This document shows, one piece after another, positions 49,601 to 56,073 of a stretch of DNA of 64,000 nucleotides. This stretch comes from an uncultured Saprospiraceae bacterium. GTDB lineage: Bacteria; Bacteroidota; Bacteroidia; Chitinophagales; Saprospiraceae. Both the position numbers and the translations under genes were made by a program. A model generated the notes under the pieces. The model made no database searches and was not told the origin of the DNA. It saw only the letters and a program-made list of their open reading frames with translations. The number at the start of each line of letters is the position of its first letter. Position 1 is the first letter of the stretch. Location: positions 1 to 64,000 of the forward strand of contig CALDTZ010000019.1 in the NCBI GenBank assembly GCA_937924805.1, written 5' to 3'.

Positions 49601-49942
49601 ATTTAATGGAACTCTATATTTTGAACAATCGAATTCTAGCGGATCGATGAGACATGCATTATCAAAATTATTCATCCCGTTATTCGAAGATTCTGGAGTC
49701 CATCCTGCTGTTCCAAAACCTTCCTTTAAGGATGTACATGTAGTACATGGTGCATGATTTGAATTATTAATAGCTTCAAATCCACATGAAGGTTTTTTTG
49801 TCTTATCTTGATTGTTTGCTAAATATTCAAGAATTATATTTTCTTTCTCTGTGGTTGAAAGGGGAGTTTGGGCGAATCCATTTATTGCTATACAAAGCAA
49901 TAAAATAAATGCCAATGCAGATATTCGTTTTTCATTCATCAA
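43655..49942 (-). CDS. Giant M43 metalloprotease / Ig-like repeat protein with T9SS type B (CHU_C) domain
   Basis: A 2095-residue secreted protein. Signal peptide about 1-24; a propeptide-like region; a pappalysin-type M43 zinc protease domain with HELGHYFGLYH at 249-259 (the perfect HEXXHXXGXXH site), then a long central part of roughly 14 to 16 Ig/PKD-like repeats (about 90 residues each) with frequent Cys pairs and the recurring theme of a 'question' strand such as YEWLDQNLLVVGNDPI or YTFDWTF-type SYRW. The final 95 residues form the gliding-motility C-terminal domain (VTIITPNDDGINDQLIFDG, NRWGNIVYEQDGY). It is exported by T9SS and likely anchored to the surface. The adjacent PorP/SprF gene (2 bp) is the expected partner. 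Targets of the protease are unknown. Confidence 0.93.
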   Translation of the reverse strand: MMNEKRISALAFILLLCIAINGFAQTPLSTTEKENIILEYLANNQDKTKKPSCGFEAINNSNHAPCTTCTSLKEGFGTAGWTPESSNNGMNNFDNACLIDPLEFDCSKYRVPLNITVFEDNAWTGANYLGGTGFEPLDDIDIMAKVNQVNDYYQYAEIEFFIVAINRVENQDYYDFNFQEADTDATPFDIGPSASFDVLNSLNLYFVGGFDGDHTGFGTLGFAPTPCSRDYSYMKYSTAIPNVNTTLEHELGHYFGLYHTHSDGIGDNGDASDQPGDNPNNLDCLIDGDGICDTWPTPAMSFGGCSSSCETTTGCFIEGGTACVFDPIAFNCHAVENALPVTNLTISPNDGDPIVPGFVSTVLQQNIMSYNSRQGCREAFSPCQFKKINEVLKECRSYLCARDLSAEFANPDTDRIFEICIGDEAPTFQALSSCYSWYSDIGDAGVRLAGGTQTFTPTIGSNDGELNNMVAGTYTFYLGDANEYNTDCRTELTVVVSPSTGPAEVNVSPCDNSNFDMELSAPSNIMEEGNVVGWWITEGQPVSSIVNNETTLDTEVLAATVNGAIANPLNTILEPNNGIDGLQTNFDCASLDPDVLYYATPVVAFDIESVPDETCTIPMNMFDVTFNGEPGIGSRLDPLDVSCRPDEPLNLPTFTVTVTINGYSGSQNQLAVRFRDESCQQPTLFPIANWTSNGTKTYDETDFPVGYDPGVDGLCVLAFEANGPGMENATLTVSIQVNYEGRPPTFFPGLFNYNACMFGESVEIDCNCGCTINSLVPIDAPDCVAFDTDFYSQEFEVSYSSVPPGATTLEIFGQTFIISSSPQTVIVNNIPTGGIPIIIEAEIVGEDCELTPPLEFITPLKEPFVSNVQVIPPLTCGASDGQIVISPNIMGYEYSINNGLSYQSSNQFSGLLDGSLYSVWVNNNGSCPVNTGEFGTISANSTFVADIINPEITGCDNEVLEVFVETNANDPSTLTYSWFLVGDPSNILGTDNPFIPTMSGNYQVIVDDNGCTDNATVIVVLTSSPDVMFNDTISCENEGIFLETNAPIGSLYTYDWTFSFDTDSTLTTFSGIDAFNVGEYYVEVTDALGGGCTTFDTVKVDHIPVPTATLASDTIGCGVDQLDLDANVGFDPELFPNISYEWLDQNLLVVGNDPILNVTTQQTYYVNITTQEGCVVQKEIFVEFIDQPEIFIGIDSTLCLSSPPNPATDFLNIIAFVNTNAFEIEWTLSSNPSLVDDSGPNDNLLPIYEGGTLTATIGNPGCMASDEMEIFAAQRPDVNLVLNEPFPCQGDAQDIFISNTFSNLQYEYEWRNEFGQIISNDNPFYPGPAAQTYDVLVTDNGTGCTTLDSFEMSFADSYPVDIAIPDTSLCEGDNLQITFSALGGNSAWLFGEDLNSISFAEIGQVIEFMGEGYYVAENIHEETNCIEYDTIFINTIPAPNVDLGPETQFGCLGEPYILETDSESGVTYQWYKDGAGSGILNGETNSTITLTEEGNYSLVADNGTCTTTKEVSLQIVDFFFNINDGVDTLFACETINGGVSLTFTEDPASTGSFPGSFSWTYENDPTIIGTTITQFATEPGTYYLTAEDQNADCVHTDSIVIAFSDPPDISLGQDTTICTTDEFAFNTGIDGYTHIWYIDSEPQLGISGNQFTLDANDLIGTFTEVSVEIYLNDPDCTSAASITISLANAPQVIWEDSLFICSGEDIRINAISEKGNYSYQWYFENEEIIGEEDDFYETNFGGDYYVIVGAGECKDTFFTVVNTGSVDALDLGDDQILCPGNDIILDGTGDYENYFWINGSNSGSQDPTVSLSADGSIEGEVEYILQVTNEGCTDQDTINVYFSTPITDITVFPDSPEICFGDSIQLEVIGGGPNFEWDNSITLTADNISNPIAVPYENVTYTVRVYDDCPGNEGIGTIDVVVFPEAEYGIMEDSCVIEGLPFSLFAFGGNEYLWDNATSILGSNTIGNPMASITDSTRFNVVITDVNGCTYEEYVDICVLQNPEDLVQGVTIITPNDDGINDQLIFDGLEAFPNSKLVIFNRWGNIVYEQDGYQLNGELWDGTSGGDRLPADTYYYILTFADFTIKNTITITREN

Positions 49943-49982
49943 GTCAATATTGTCTATAATCCTAACTACAAATATTAAAAAA

Positions 49983-50651
49983 TTATATATTTAATACGTT
50001 AATAAACGCTGTTTTTAATTCAGAAATAGCAAATTCAAGTTTCCAGCTTGCACGATTCCGAGTTTCTACATAATTAGAAATCGATCTTATTTGCATGCAT
50101 GGTATATTCATTTGCCTACAAGCTAAGAGGAAAGCAGCTCCCTCCATTGATTCAACCTGTACATCTCTATTATTATATACCAATTGATCTAAAGACTGTT
50201 GCGTTCCTGTCACTTTATTTACCGTAATACCTTTAACTTTTTTATAGGTATGCTTAATTGTATGGTCAGAAAGGATACAACCATTAACAAATGGAAATAA
50301 ATTTGGGTCTTTTAATTCTAATTGAAAAACATCCGTAAAACTGCCATCCTTTTCTTCAACCCCTAAATCTCCAAAACGGTCCGAATAAATTTCTACAATA
50401 TCTCCTAAATTAATTGATCGATCAATCGCACCTCCTACACCAAACTGAATTGCTAATTCTATACTTTCCGCATGCGGATACCTTGCTAGTCCAAAAGCAC
50501 AACCAACCATACCTACGCCAGTTACTAAAAGGTCGATGGTATGATCTCCAATAGTATAACGAGAAAAACTTTCTTTTTGTGCTTTATCATCTAAATAGGC
50601 AAGGATTGGTGCCAATTCAAATGGGGTAGCGGTGACAACTAAAATATTCAT
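49983..50651 (-). CDS. mqnB: Futalosine hydrolase
   Basis: MqnB cleaves futalosine to dehypoxanthinyl futalosine and hypoxanthine in the futalosine (mqn) route to menaquinone. The 222-residue nucleosidase-phosphorylase-fold protein has the family N-terminus NILVVTATPFELAPI, the VESMEGAAFLLAC active-site stretch in the second half and IRSISNYVETRNRASWK near the end. Length is typical. It overlaps the PorV/PorQ-like gene by 4 bp (stop/start), which suggests coupled translation. Other mqn genes are not in the window. Confidence 0.9.
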   Translation of the reverse strand: MNILVVTATPFELAPILAYLDDKAQKESFSRYTIGDHTIDLLVTGVGMVGCAFGLARYPHAESIELAIQFGVGGAIDRSINLGDIVEIYSDRFGDLGVEEKDGSFTDVFQLELKDPNLFPFVNGCILSDHTIKHTYKKVKGITVNKVTGTQQSLDQLVYNNRDVQVESMEGAAFLLACRQMNIPCMQIRSISNYVETRNRASWKLEFAISELKTAFINVLNI

Positions 50652-51481
50652 TCCTTATCTTTTCTTTTACCAGAATACGTAATAGACAAACCAGGCGTAA
50701 AGCCAAGAAACTCATGATACCAGACAGCTCCATCGACCACCAGGACATTTTTCCAATCGTATCCTAATCCAAAACTAAAGTTGCCTCCACTACTATTAGA
50801 ATTATATCCAGCTCTCAAATGAATATATTCTAATAAAGCATAAGATACGCCAAGTTTTACCGTCGGACTAAAATCTATAAATTGGTCATATTCAGCTTGA
50901 ATTTCTACTTTTTCTGAAGGTAAATATTTTAGCCCTAAGCGTATTCTTGAAGGTATATTTTCTTCATCGGTTATGGCTATTTGAGCTGGAGAAAACACAT
51001 GAACACCTAGGTAAACATTTTTTAATATTTTGGTTAATAACCCAATTTCAAAGGTTGCTAATGCTGCGTTTCCAAAACCATTTATATTCGTATTGAAAAT
51101 TTCAAATTGCGCACCGATAGATGTGTTTTTAGCTAGTTTTCGTCCATATGCTAGACCTATTTTCTGTTCACTGTATTGGTCAGTACCATAATTACTTAAA
51201 GCCAATCCAAACGTTCCAATTTTTTGAATAGGTGCAGCAATTCCCAAACCAACACTATTAATAAGGGCAAAACGACTTTCTGAAGAAGCCATAATCGAGA
51301 GACTATTAACATCAACAAGACCTGCTTGATTTAAAAACAAAGCATCCATACCTGTTGTTGTGATACCTGTTGTTCCCATTCCTAGACTTTTTGCACCTGC
51401 AGTAGGCCAGCCACCTTTTTGGGAAAACAACGAAATATTCACTAAAAGCATCAAAATAATACTTAACGATTTCATCCTCAT
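50648..51481 (-). CDS. PorV/PorQ-like outer-membrane barrel protein
   Basis: A 277-residue outer-membrane protein related to the PorV/PorQ (UPF0164) and FadL-like barrels used by T9SS. Signal peptide about 1-20 (LFSQ-KG), then GGWPTAGAKSLGMGTTGITTTGMDALFLNQAG, the family's opening with its glycine-rich loop, followed by alternating strands. PorQ-type proteins attach or shuttle T9SS cargo; here the neighbours are mqnB and a nuclease gene, so the T9SS link is by family only. Met1 and Met3 are possible starts. Confidence 0.75.
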   Translation of the reverse strand: MRMKSLSIILMLLVNISLFSQKGGWPTAGAKSLGMGTTGITTTGMDALFLNQAGLVDVNSLSIMASSESRFALINSVGLGIAAPIQKIGTFGLALSNYGTDQYSEQKIGLAYGRKLAKNTSIGAQFEIFNTNINGFGNAALATFEIGLLTKILKNVYLGVHVFSPAQIAITDEENIPSRIRLGLKYLPSEKVEIQAEYDQFIDFSPTVKLGVSYALLEYIHLRAGYNSNSSGGNFSFGLGYDWKNVLVVDGAVWYHEFLGFTPGLSITYSGKRKDKE

Positions 51482-51574
51482 AATTTATACTTTTCTATGG
51501 ATTCAAACATAATCATTATTTTCGAGCCCTAAGGCTAAGTATTCACTTTTCTATTTCTAAACTCTTCTCAAGTT

Positions 51575-52504
51575 ATGGCTAAATTAAGACACAATCACAA
51601 ATCGAATAAAAACTTTGGTGGTAATGCAGTACGAATCGTTATTTTATTAATTTTTGTTGTAGCACTACTAATAACCCTTCCGTTTTATTTGAGTAAAATG
51701 GACTTTGATTCTTCAGACAAGCATCTAACTTCAAAAAAAGCAAAGAGTTCCGCTAGCAAAAACGATCATTCAAATCAGCTAACAAATGATATAGCACTAC
51801 CTACTGGTGATAATGGTGAGATTGTTCAACATACTTATTTTACTTTATCCTATAATGAAGACAAAGAACAAGCAAATTGGGTTGCTTATACATTGACAAA
51901 AGAAAGTCTAGTCATACCAAATGTTGAACGTACGGATTGGTTCTCAGAAGATAAAAAAGTTAGTACAAAGTCAGCTCATTACAAAGATTATAAAGGTTCA
52001 GGATATACAAAAGGTCATATGGTTCCTGCTGGAGATATGGCATTTAATAGACAAGCAATGGAAGAAACCTTTTTTATGTCCAATATGTCTCCTCAAACAA
52101 GAGGGTTTAATGGTGGTATTTGGAGAGAATTAGAGGAATGTGTGCGAGATTGGGCCTATAAAAATGAGCAAGTCTATGTTGTTTCTGGACCGATATATAG
52201 AAAATCAAAAAAAGAGATTGGTAGAGCTAAAGTAGATGTTCCAGATTTTTATTACAAAGTAATTTTAGATATTGAAGGAAACACGAAAAAAGGAATTGGT
52301 TTCATTATACCTCACGAAACGTTAGATTTACCGCTAGAAAAATATGCAGTAACAATCGATGAGGTTGAAAAACAAACAGGATATGACTTCTTTAAAAAAA
52401 TGGATGTTGACATCAACTCCTTGGAAGCAAATATGGATATTGATCAATGGGCCATTTCTAAAGAACGATTTAGAAAACGCGTAAAATCATGGAATAACTC
52501 TTAA
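51575..52504 (+). CDS. DNA/RNA non-specific endonuclease, membrane-anchored
   Basis: A 309-residue sugar-non-specific nuclease of the beta-beta-alpha-metal family. The N-terminus has a basic stretch and one membrane helix (about 20-39), then a polar linker and the catalytic domain facing the periplasm. The active-site box is TKGHMVPAGDM at 145-155 with catalytic His148; the more usual form is DRGH, so Asp-Arg is replaced by Thr-Lys. The metal-binding Asn is in FFMSNMSPQTRGFNGGIW (Asn170 or Asn179). It may scavenge nucleic acids or defend against them. It converges with a small gene at its end (4-bp overlap). Confidence 0.88.
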   Translation: MAKLRHNHKSNKNFGGNAVRIVILLIFVVALLITLPFYLSKMDFDSSDKHLTSKKAKSSASKNDHSNQLTNDIALPTGDNGEIVQHTYFTLSYNEDKEQANWVAYTLTKESLVIPNVERTDWFSEDKKVSTKSAHYKDYKGSGYTKGHMVPAGDMAFNRQAMEETFFMSNMSPQTRGFNGGIWRELEECVRDWAYKNEQVYVVSGPIYRKSKKEIGRAKVDVPDFYYKVILDIEGNTKKGIGFIIPHETLDLPLEKYAVTIDEVEKQTGYDFFKKMDVDINSLEANMDIDQWAISKERFRKRVKSWNNS

Positions 52505-52707
52505 GGTTTAGCTATTTTTTCTTCTACTTTACCGATCGCGTACCCCGCATTTTTTACTACATCACCGGCTTTTTCCTTTATGAATTCAAAGGCATTAAAT
52601 ATATATTCCTTTTCTAGTATATCATCCGTTTTCTTATCGCTTTTCTCCAAAGCTTTTGCTAAAAAACCTGTTGTTTTAGATATTGCGTATAGTGTTTTAA
52701 CGATCAT
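52501..52707 (-). CDS. Small helical protein of 68 residues, unknown
   Basis: A 68-residue ORF between the nuclease and purB, 60 bp downstream of the purB stop on the same strand. The sequence is strongly amphipathic helical (KTLYAISKTTGFLAKALEKS, IKEKAGDVVKNAGYAIGKV) with high lysine content, similar in feel to small apolipoprotein-like or membrane-surface proteins. Its ATG is plausible and codon use looks normal. It shares its last 4 bp with the nuclease. No family is recognised. Confidence 0.55.
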   Translation of the reverse strand: MIVKTLYAISKTTGFLAKALEKSDKKTDDILEKEYIFNAFEFIKEKAGDVVKNAGYAIGKVEEKIAKP

Positions 52708-52767
52708 AATTAGTCTTTGTAATAAATAAACGAATACCTGATTTTAAAAGTTCAAATTAGCACAAAA

Positions 52768-54120
52768 TCACTTTTCAGAATAACTATAACCAACATAATT
52801 GGAAGGGGTAATTTCAGCTAATTCATTCTTTATGTGGTCGCTAACTGGCAAGGTTTTTATAAAATCTGCAATCGTTGTTTTTGTTATTTTATGATTACCC
52901 CTAGTTAATGCTTTCAATTTTTCGTATGGATTTTCTACACCTTCGCGACGTAATATATTTTGTATAGCTTCGGCAACAACAGCCCAATTATCGTTTAGAT
53001 CTTTCTCAATAGCATCTTTGTTTATTTGCAATTTTGAAATGCCTTTTTTAATACTTTGCAAGGCAATGATCGTATGACTTAATGGAACTCCAATATTTCT
53101 AGTTACGGTACTATCTGTTAGATCGCGTTGAAGTCGACTGATTGGTAATTTTCTAGCTAAAAATTCTAAAATTGCATTTGAATACATCAAATTACCTTCC
53201 GCATTTTCAAAATCAATTGGATTGACTTTATGTGGCATAGCTGAACTTCCAACTTCATTTGCCACTACTTTTTGCTTGAAATATTCCATTGAAATATACG
53301 TCCAAACATCTCTGCAAAAGTCTATCAATATTGTTTGAATGCGAACGCAAGTATGGAATGTTTGAGCTTCATCGTCATAATGAGAAATTTGAGTTGTGGT
53401 GCTTAGTCTACGAATACCTAGATCAACTAAAAATTGATCTCCAAATGCTTTCCAATCTTCATTTGGAAAGGTTACTTTATGGGCATTGAAATTTCCAGTT
53501 GCTCCACCAAACTTCCCTGACTGTTGCATAGTCGATAACTGAGACAATTGGTGTTTCAATCTTTCAACAAAGACAAATAATTCTTTTCCTAATAATGTAG
53601 GACTTGCTGGTTGGCCATGTGTTTTTGCTAAAAGTGGAATATCTGCAAAAACAGATGCTAAACTTTCAATTTCAGCAACAACTTCCACCATCATAGGAAT
53701 GATAGTGTTGCGTAGTCCATCTTGAAGCATAAGAGGCATTGCTGTATTGTTGATATCCTGAGATGTTAATCCAAAATGTATCCATTCTTTATAATGACTT
53801 AAATTTAACCCATCGAATTTTTCTTTAATAAAATATTCAACAGCTTTCACATCGTGATTGGTGACCTTCTCAATTGACTTTATCTTTAAAGCATCCTCAT
53901 CATCAAATGAAGTATGAATTGCCATTATTTGAGCTTTCTGATCCTTATCTAGGGTAATATTAAACGCATTCACTTCGGATAAAGCAATAAAATATTTTAT
54001 CTCTATAAATACTCGATATTTAATAAGCGCATATTCCGAAAAATAAGCACGTAAAGATTCGGTTTTACCTCTATACCTGCCGTCGATTGGCGAAATTGCG
54101 TGTAATATTTCTAAACTCAT
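52768..54120 (-). CDS. purB: Adenylosuccinate lyase
   Basis: PurB removes fumarate in two steps of purine synthesis (SAICAR to AICAR and adenylosuccinate to AMP). The 450-residue protein of the fumarase/aspartase superfamily has the signature loop EVGSSAMPHKVNPIDFENAEGN, with the catalytic Ser, and the E. coli-type N-terminus ILHAISPIDGRYRGKTESL. Length is typical. It follows the lipid A-type acyltransferase gene on the same strand by 21 bp. Confidence 0.96.
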   Translation of the reverse strand: MSLEILHAISPIDGRYRGKTESLRAYFSEYALIKYRVFIEIKYFIALSEVNAFNITLDKDQKAQIMAIHTSFDDEDALKIKSIEKVTNHDVKAVEYFIKEKFDGLNLSHYKEWIHFGLTSQDINNTAMPLMLQDGLRNTIIPMMVEVVAEIESLASVFADIPLLAKTHGQPASPTLLGKELFVFVERLKHQLSQLSTMQQSGKFGGATGNFNAHKVTFPNEDWKAFGDQFLVDLGIRRLSTTTQISHYDDEAQTFHTCVRIQTILIDFCRDVWTYISMEYFKQKVVANEVGSSAMPHKVNPIDFENAEGNLMYSNAILEFLARKLPISRLQRDLTDSTVTRNIGVPLSHTIIALQSIKKGISKLQINKDAIEKDLNDNWAVVAEAIQNILRREGVENPYEKLKALTRGNHKITKTTIADFIKTLPVSDHIKNELAEITPSNYVGYSYSEK

Positions 54121-54141
54121 AGAATACCGTTTTTATATTAA

Positions 54142-55017
54142 TTAATATTTTATTTGGTGTTTCCACCTTTTATGGGTCCATAACCAATCTGAAGGTCGTG
54201 TTCGAATATCTTTTTCTAATTGGGACATATAAATTTGAGTAAGCACACCTTTATCTATTCCATTAGGTTTTTCACAAATTAAGGTAGGCACAACCTTATA
54301 GTACCCTCGCTTAATTCGTTGAATTGAAAAGTATATAACGGGTACATTTCTTTTATGTGCATATTCTTCAGCTCCATGTAAGCAATAGGTCTCATGATTA
54401 AAGAAATTTACCTTTATTGCTTTTTCCATATTTGTAGCATTTTGATCAGCAATAAAAACTACAAATTTTGGAATTGTACTTTCTTCATACATTTTTGATT
54501 TGTCACCATAAATACTTATTAAGCTAACATCTTGAGAGGATCGTTTACTCCAAATATAATCATTGATAAAAGGATTTTTAACAGGTTTTATTAATCCTAT
54601 AATATGATGTTTTAATTGGTTTGGCAAAGCTATCGTTCCCCATTCCCAATTTCCAAAATGTGAAGCATAAACTACTAAATCACTCTTTTTATGAAAATAT
54701 TGATCAATTACATCGGGGTTCTCCAAATGATATCTTTTTGTAATTGTTTCAGGGCTAAGAGAAAAGCCTTTAATTGATTCAAGTGTTATATCAAATAAAT
54801 TTTGGTAAGAGGCAATGCATAAATCTTTTAGTGGCTTACCATTCAATTCTGGAAAAGCAATATTTAAATTTTTAAGCATGACCGATTTTCTATAACCAAT
54901 CACATAAAAATTTAAATTCGCAAGAAGGGTGGATAAGAAATACAAGACTGGAAAAGGAATAATACCTACCAAACCTATCATTGATCTAAATACGATATAA
55001 TTAATCCTATGTTTCAT
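54142..55017 (-). CDS. LpxL/HtrB-like lipid A acyltransferase
   Basis: A 291-residue inner-membrane acyltransferase that adds a secondary acyl chain to lipid A or a related lipid. An N-terminal hydrophobic segment (about 9-32) anchors it. The catalytic box is ASHFGNWEWG (His-x4-Glu form used by LpxL/LpxM), and IADQNATNMEKAIKVNFF carries the second conserved stretch. The C-terminus ends TRPSDWLWTHKRWKH, typical of the family. It starts at 55017, directly beside the stop of the 91-residue gene (0 bp gap). Confidence 0.9.
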   Translation of the reverse strand: MKHRINYIVFRSMIGLVGIIPFPVLYFLSTLLANLNFYVIGYRKSVMLKNLNIAFPELNGKPLKDLCIASYQNLFDITLESIKGFSLSPETITKRYHLENPDVIDQYFHKKSDLVVYASHFGNWEWGTIALPNQLKHHIIGLIKPVKNPFINDYIWSKRSSQDVSLISIYGDKSKMYEESTIPKFVVFIADQNATNMEKAIKVNFFNHETYCLHGAEEYAHKRNVPVIYFSIQRIKRGYYKVVPTLICEKPNGIDKGVLTQIYMSQLEKDIRTRPSDWLWTHKRWKHQIKY

Positions 55018-55293
55018 TTATACAATTTCATCAAAACCTTCGTCTCCATCCAACTCACTTTGCTTCTCTAACTTTAATTTAAAGTTATTCATTGAATAGA
55101 ACAATGGAATAATTTCTTCATTAAAAGCATTTTTGATGCTAGCAACTAATGCATCTTTATGATCAAAAATACCATCTCGAATTTTATAAATCATTTCTTT
55201 ATTTTCCAATTCGATTTTTACGGTATACTTGTCATGAAAGGTAAATACACTTAATCTAGCTTTACCGATCGTTTCTTCATGTATTATTCTCAT
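55018..55293 (-). CDS. Conserved-looking 91-residue protein, unknown function
   Basis: A 91-residue ORF with a folded-looking beta-rich start (GKARLSVFTFHDKYTVKIEL), a central region with IRDGIFDHKDALVASIKNAF and an acidic end (DGDEGFDEIV). It overlaps the DUF2520 gene upstream by 17 bp and touches the acyltransferase gene downstream, so it is clearly a translated member of that operon. No family is recognised. It probably is a soluble cytoplasmic protein. Confidence 0.75.
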   Translation of the reverse strand: MRIIHEETIGKARLSVFTFHDKYTVKIELENKEMIYKIRDGIFDHKDALVASIKNAFNEEIIPLFYSMNNFKLKLEKQSELDGDEGFDEIV

Positions 55294-56065
55294 TAAAGTA
55301 GGATTGTATAAATTGAGTAATAGACTGATAAATGGGTATAATCGTAGGATAATCTTTTAGTAAAGATAGATGGTCTTCAATCGTTTTTTCTTCATTTCTG
55401 AATGCGGGTCCAGTGATTAAAGTAGATGCCGATTGTTCATTCAACAAATTATTAAAAGTATTCTCAATAATTAACGCTAAAGGCTCTTTAGGGATATCTT
55501 CTTTTTTCAAATATGATTCTGCAGCAATAAAAAGGCTTGTCGTAAAATTATTTAAGATTACTGCCGCCAAATGGATTTTTTTTCTTTCTTGATCTGTAAT
55601 CTTAAATAAATGCTCACTAATAAGGTAGGCGAGTGCTTTCATTTTGAGATAGACATCATCATGACTTGCGTGAAGTAAGAAAGGAGTTTTGCTTAAATCT
55701 AATTCTTTTCCTTTTTTGAAACTTTGCAACGGATAAAATGCACCATAGTGATTGCTTATCAATGAAAGTGAATCGGTATTAAAACTACCCGAAGTATGTA
55801 ATATACATTGGCTTTTTTTCAATTCAAATGGCCATAATGATATACAATTTGAAATCGCAGCATCTGGAAGCATCAATAAATAAATATCTGCATCATTAGG
55901 AATTTCTGATAATGAGTCACAATATTTGGCATTTACAAGTTTAGCTAAATTCTTGGCATTTGCTATTGTTTGTGAGTAGACACATTCAATATTGATCTGA
56001 CAAGCATATAAAGCTGGTATTAAATGAGAAGCTACATTACCTGACCCTAACGCTACAAGTTTCAT
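55277..56065 (-). CDS. Rossmann-like / DUF2520 dehydrogenase-type protein
   Basis: A 262-residue protein with an N-terminal NAD(P)-binding Rossmann fold (LVALGSGNVASHLIPAL, GxGNVA at about 7-13) and a helical DUF2520 second half (ILHTSGSFNTDSL, YPLQSFKKGKEL, IHLAAVILNNFTTSLFIAAE). It resembles the ketopantoate or imine-reductase type of dehydrogenases. The reaction is unknown. It overlaps the 91-residue gene by 17 bp and lies 8 bp downstream of ccmF, so these genes appear co-transcribed from ccmE or ccmF on. Confidence 0.85.
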   Translation of the reverse strand: MKLVALGSGNVASHLIPALYACQINIECVYSQTIANAKNLAKLVNAKYCDSLSEIPNDADIYLLMLPDAAISNCISLWPFELKKSQCILHTSGSFNTDSLSLISNHYGAFYPLQSFKKGKELDLSKTPFLLHASHDDVYLKMKALAYLISEHLFKITDQERKKIHLAAVILNNFTTSLFIAAESYLKKEDIPKEPLALIIENTFNNLLNEQSASTLITGPAFRNEEKTIEDHLSLLKDYPTIIPIYQSITQFIQSYFNENNT

Positions 56066-56073
56066 TAGCCCGT

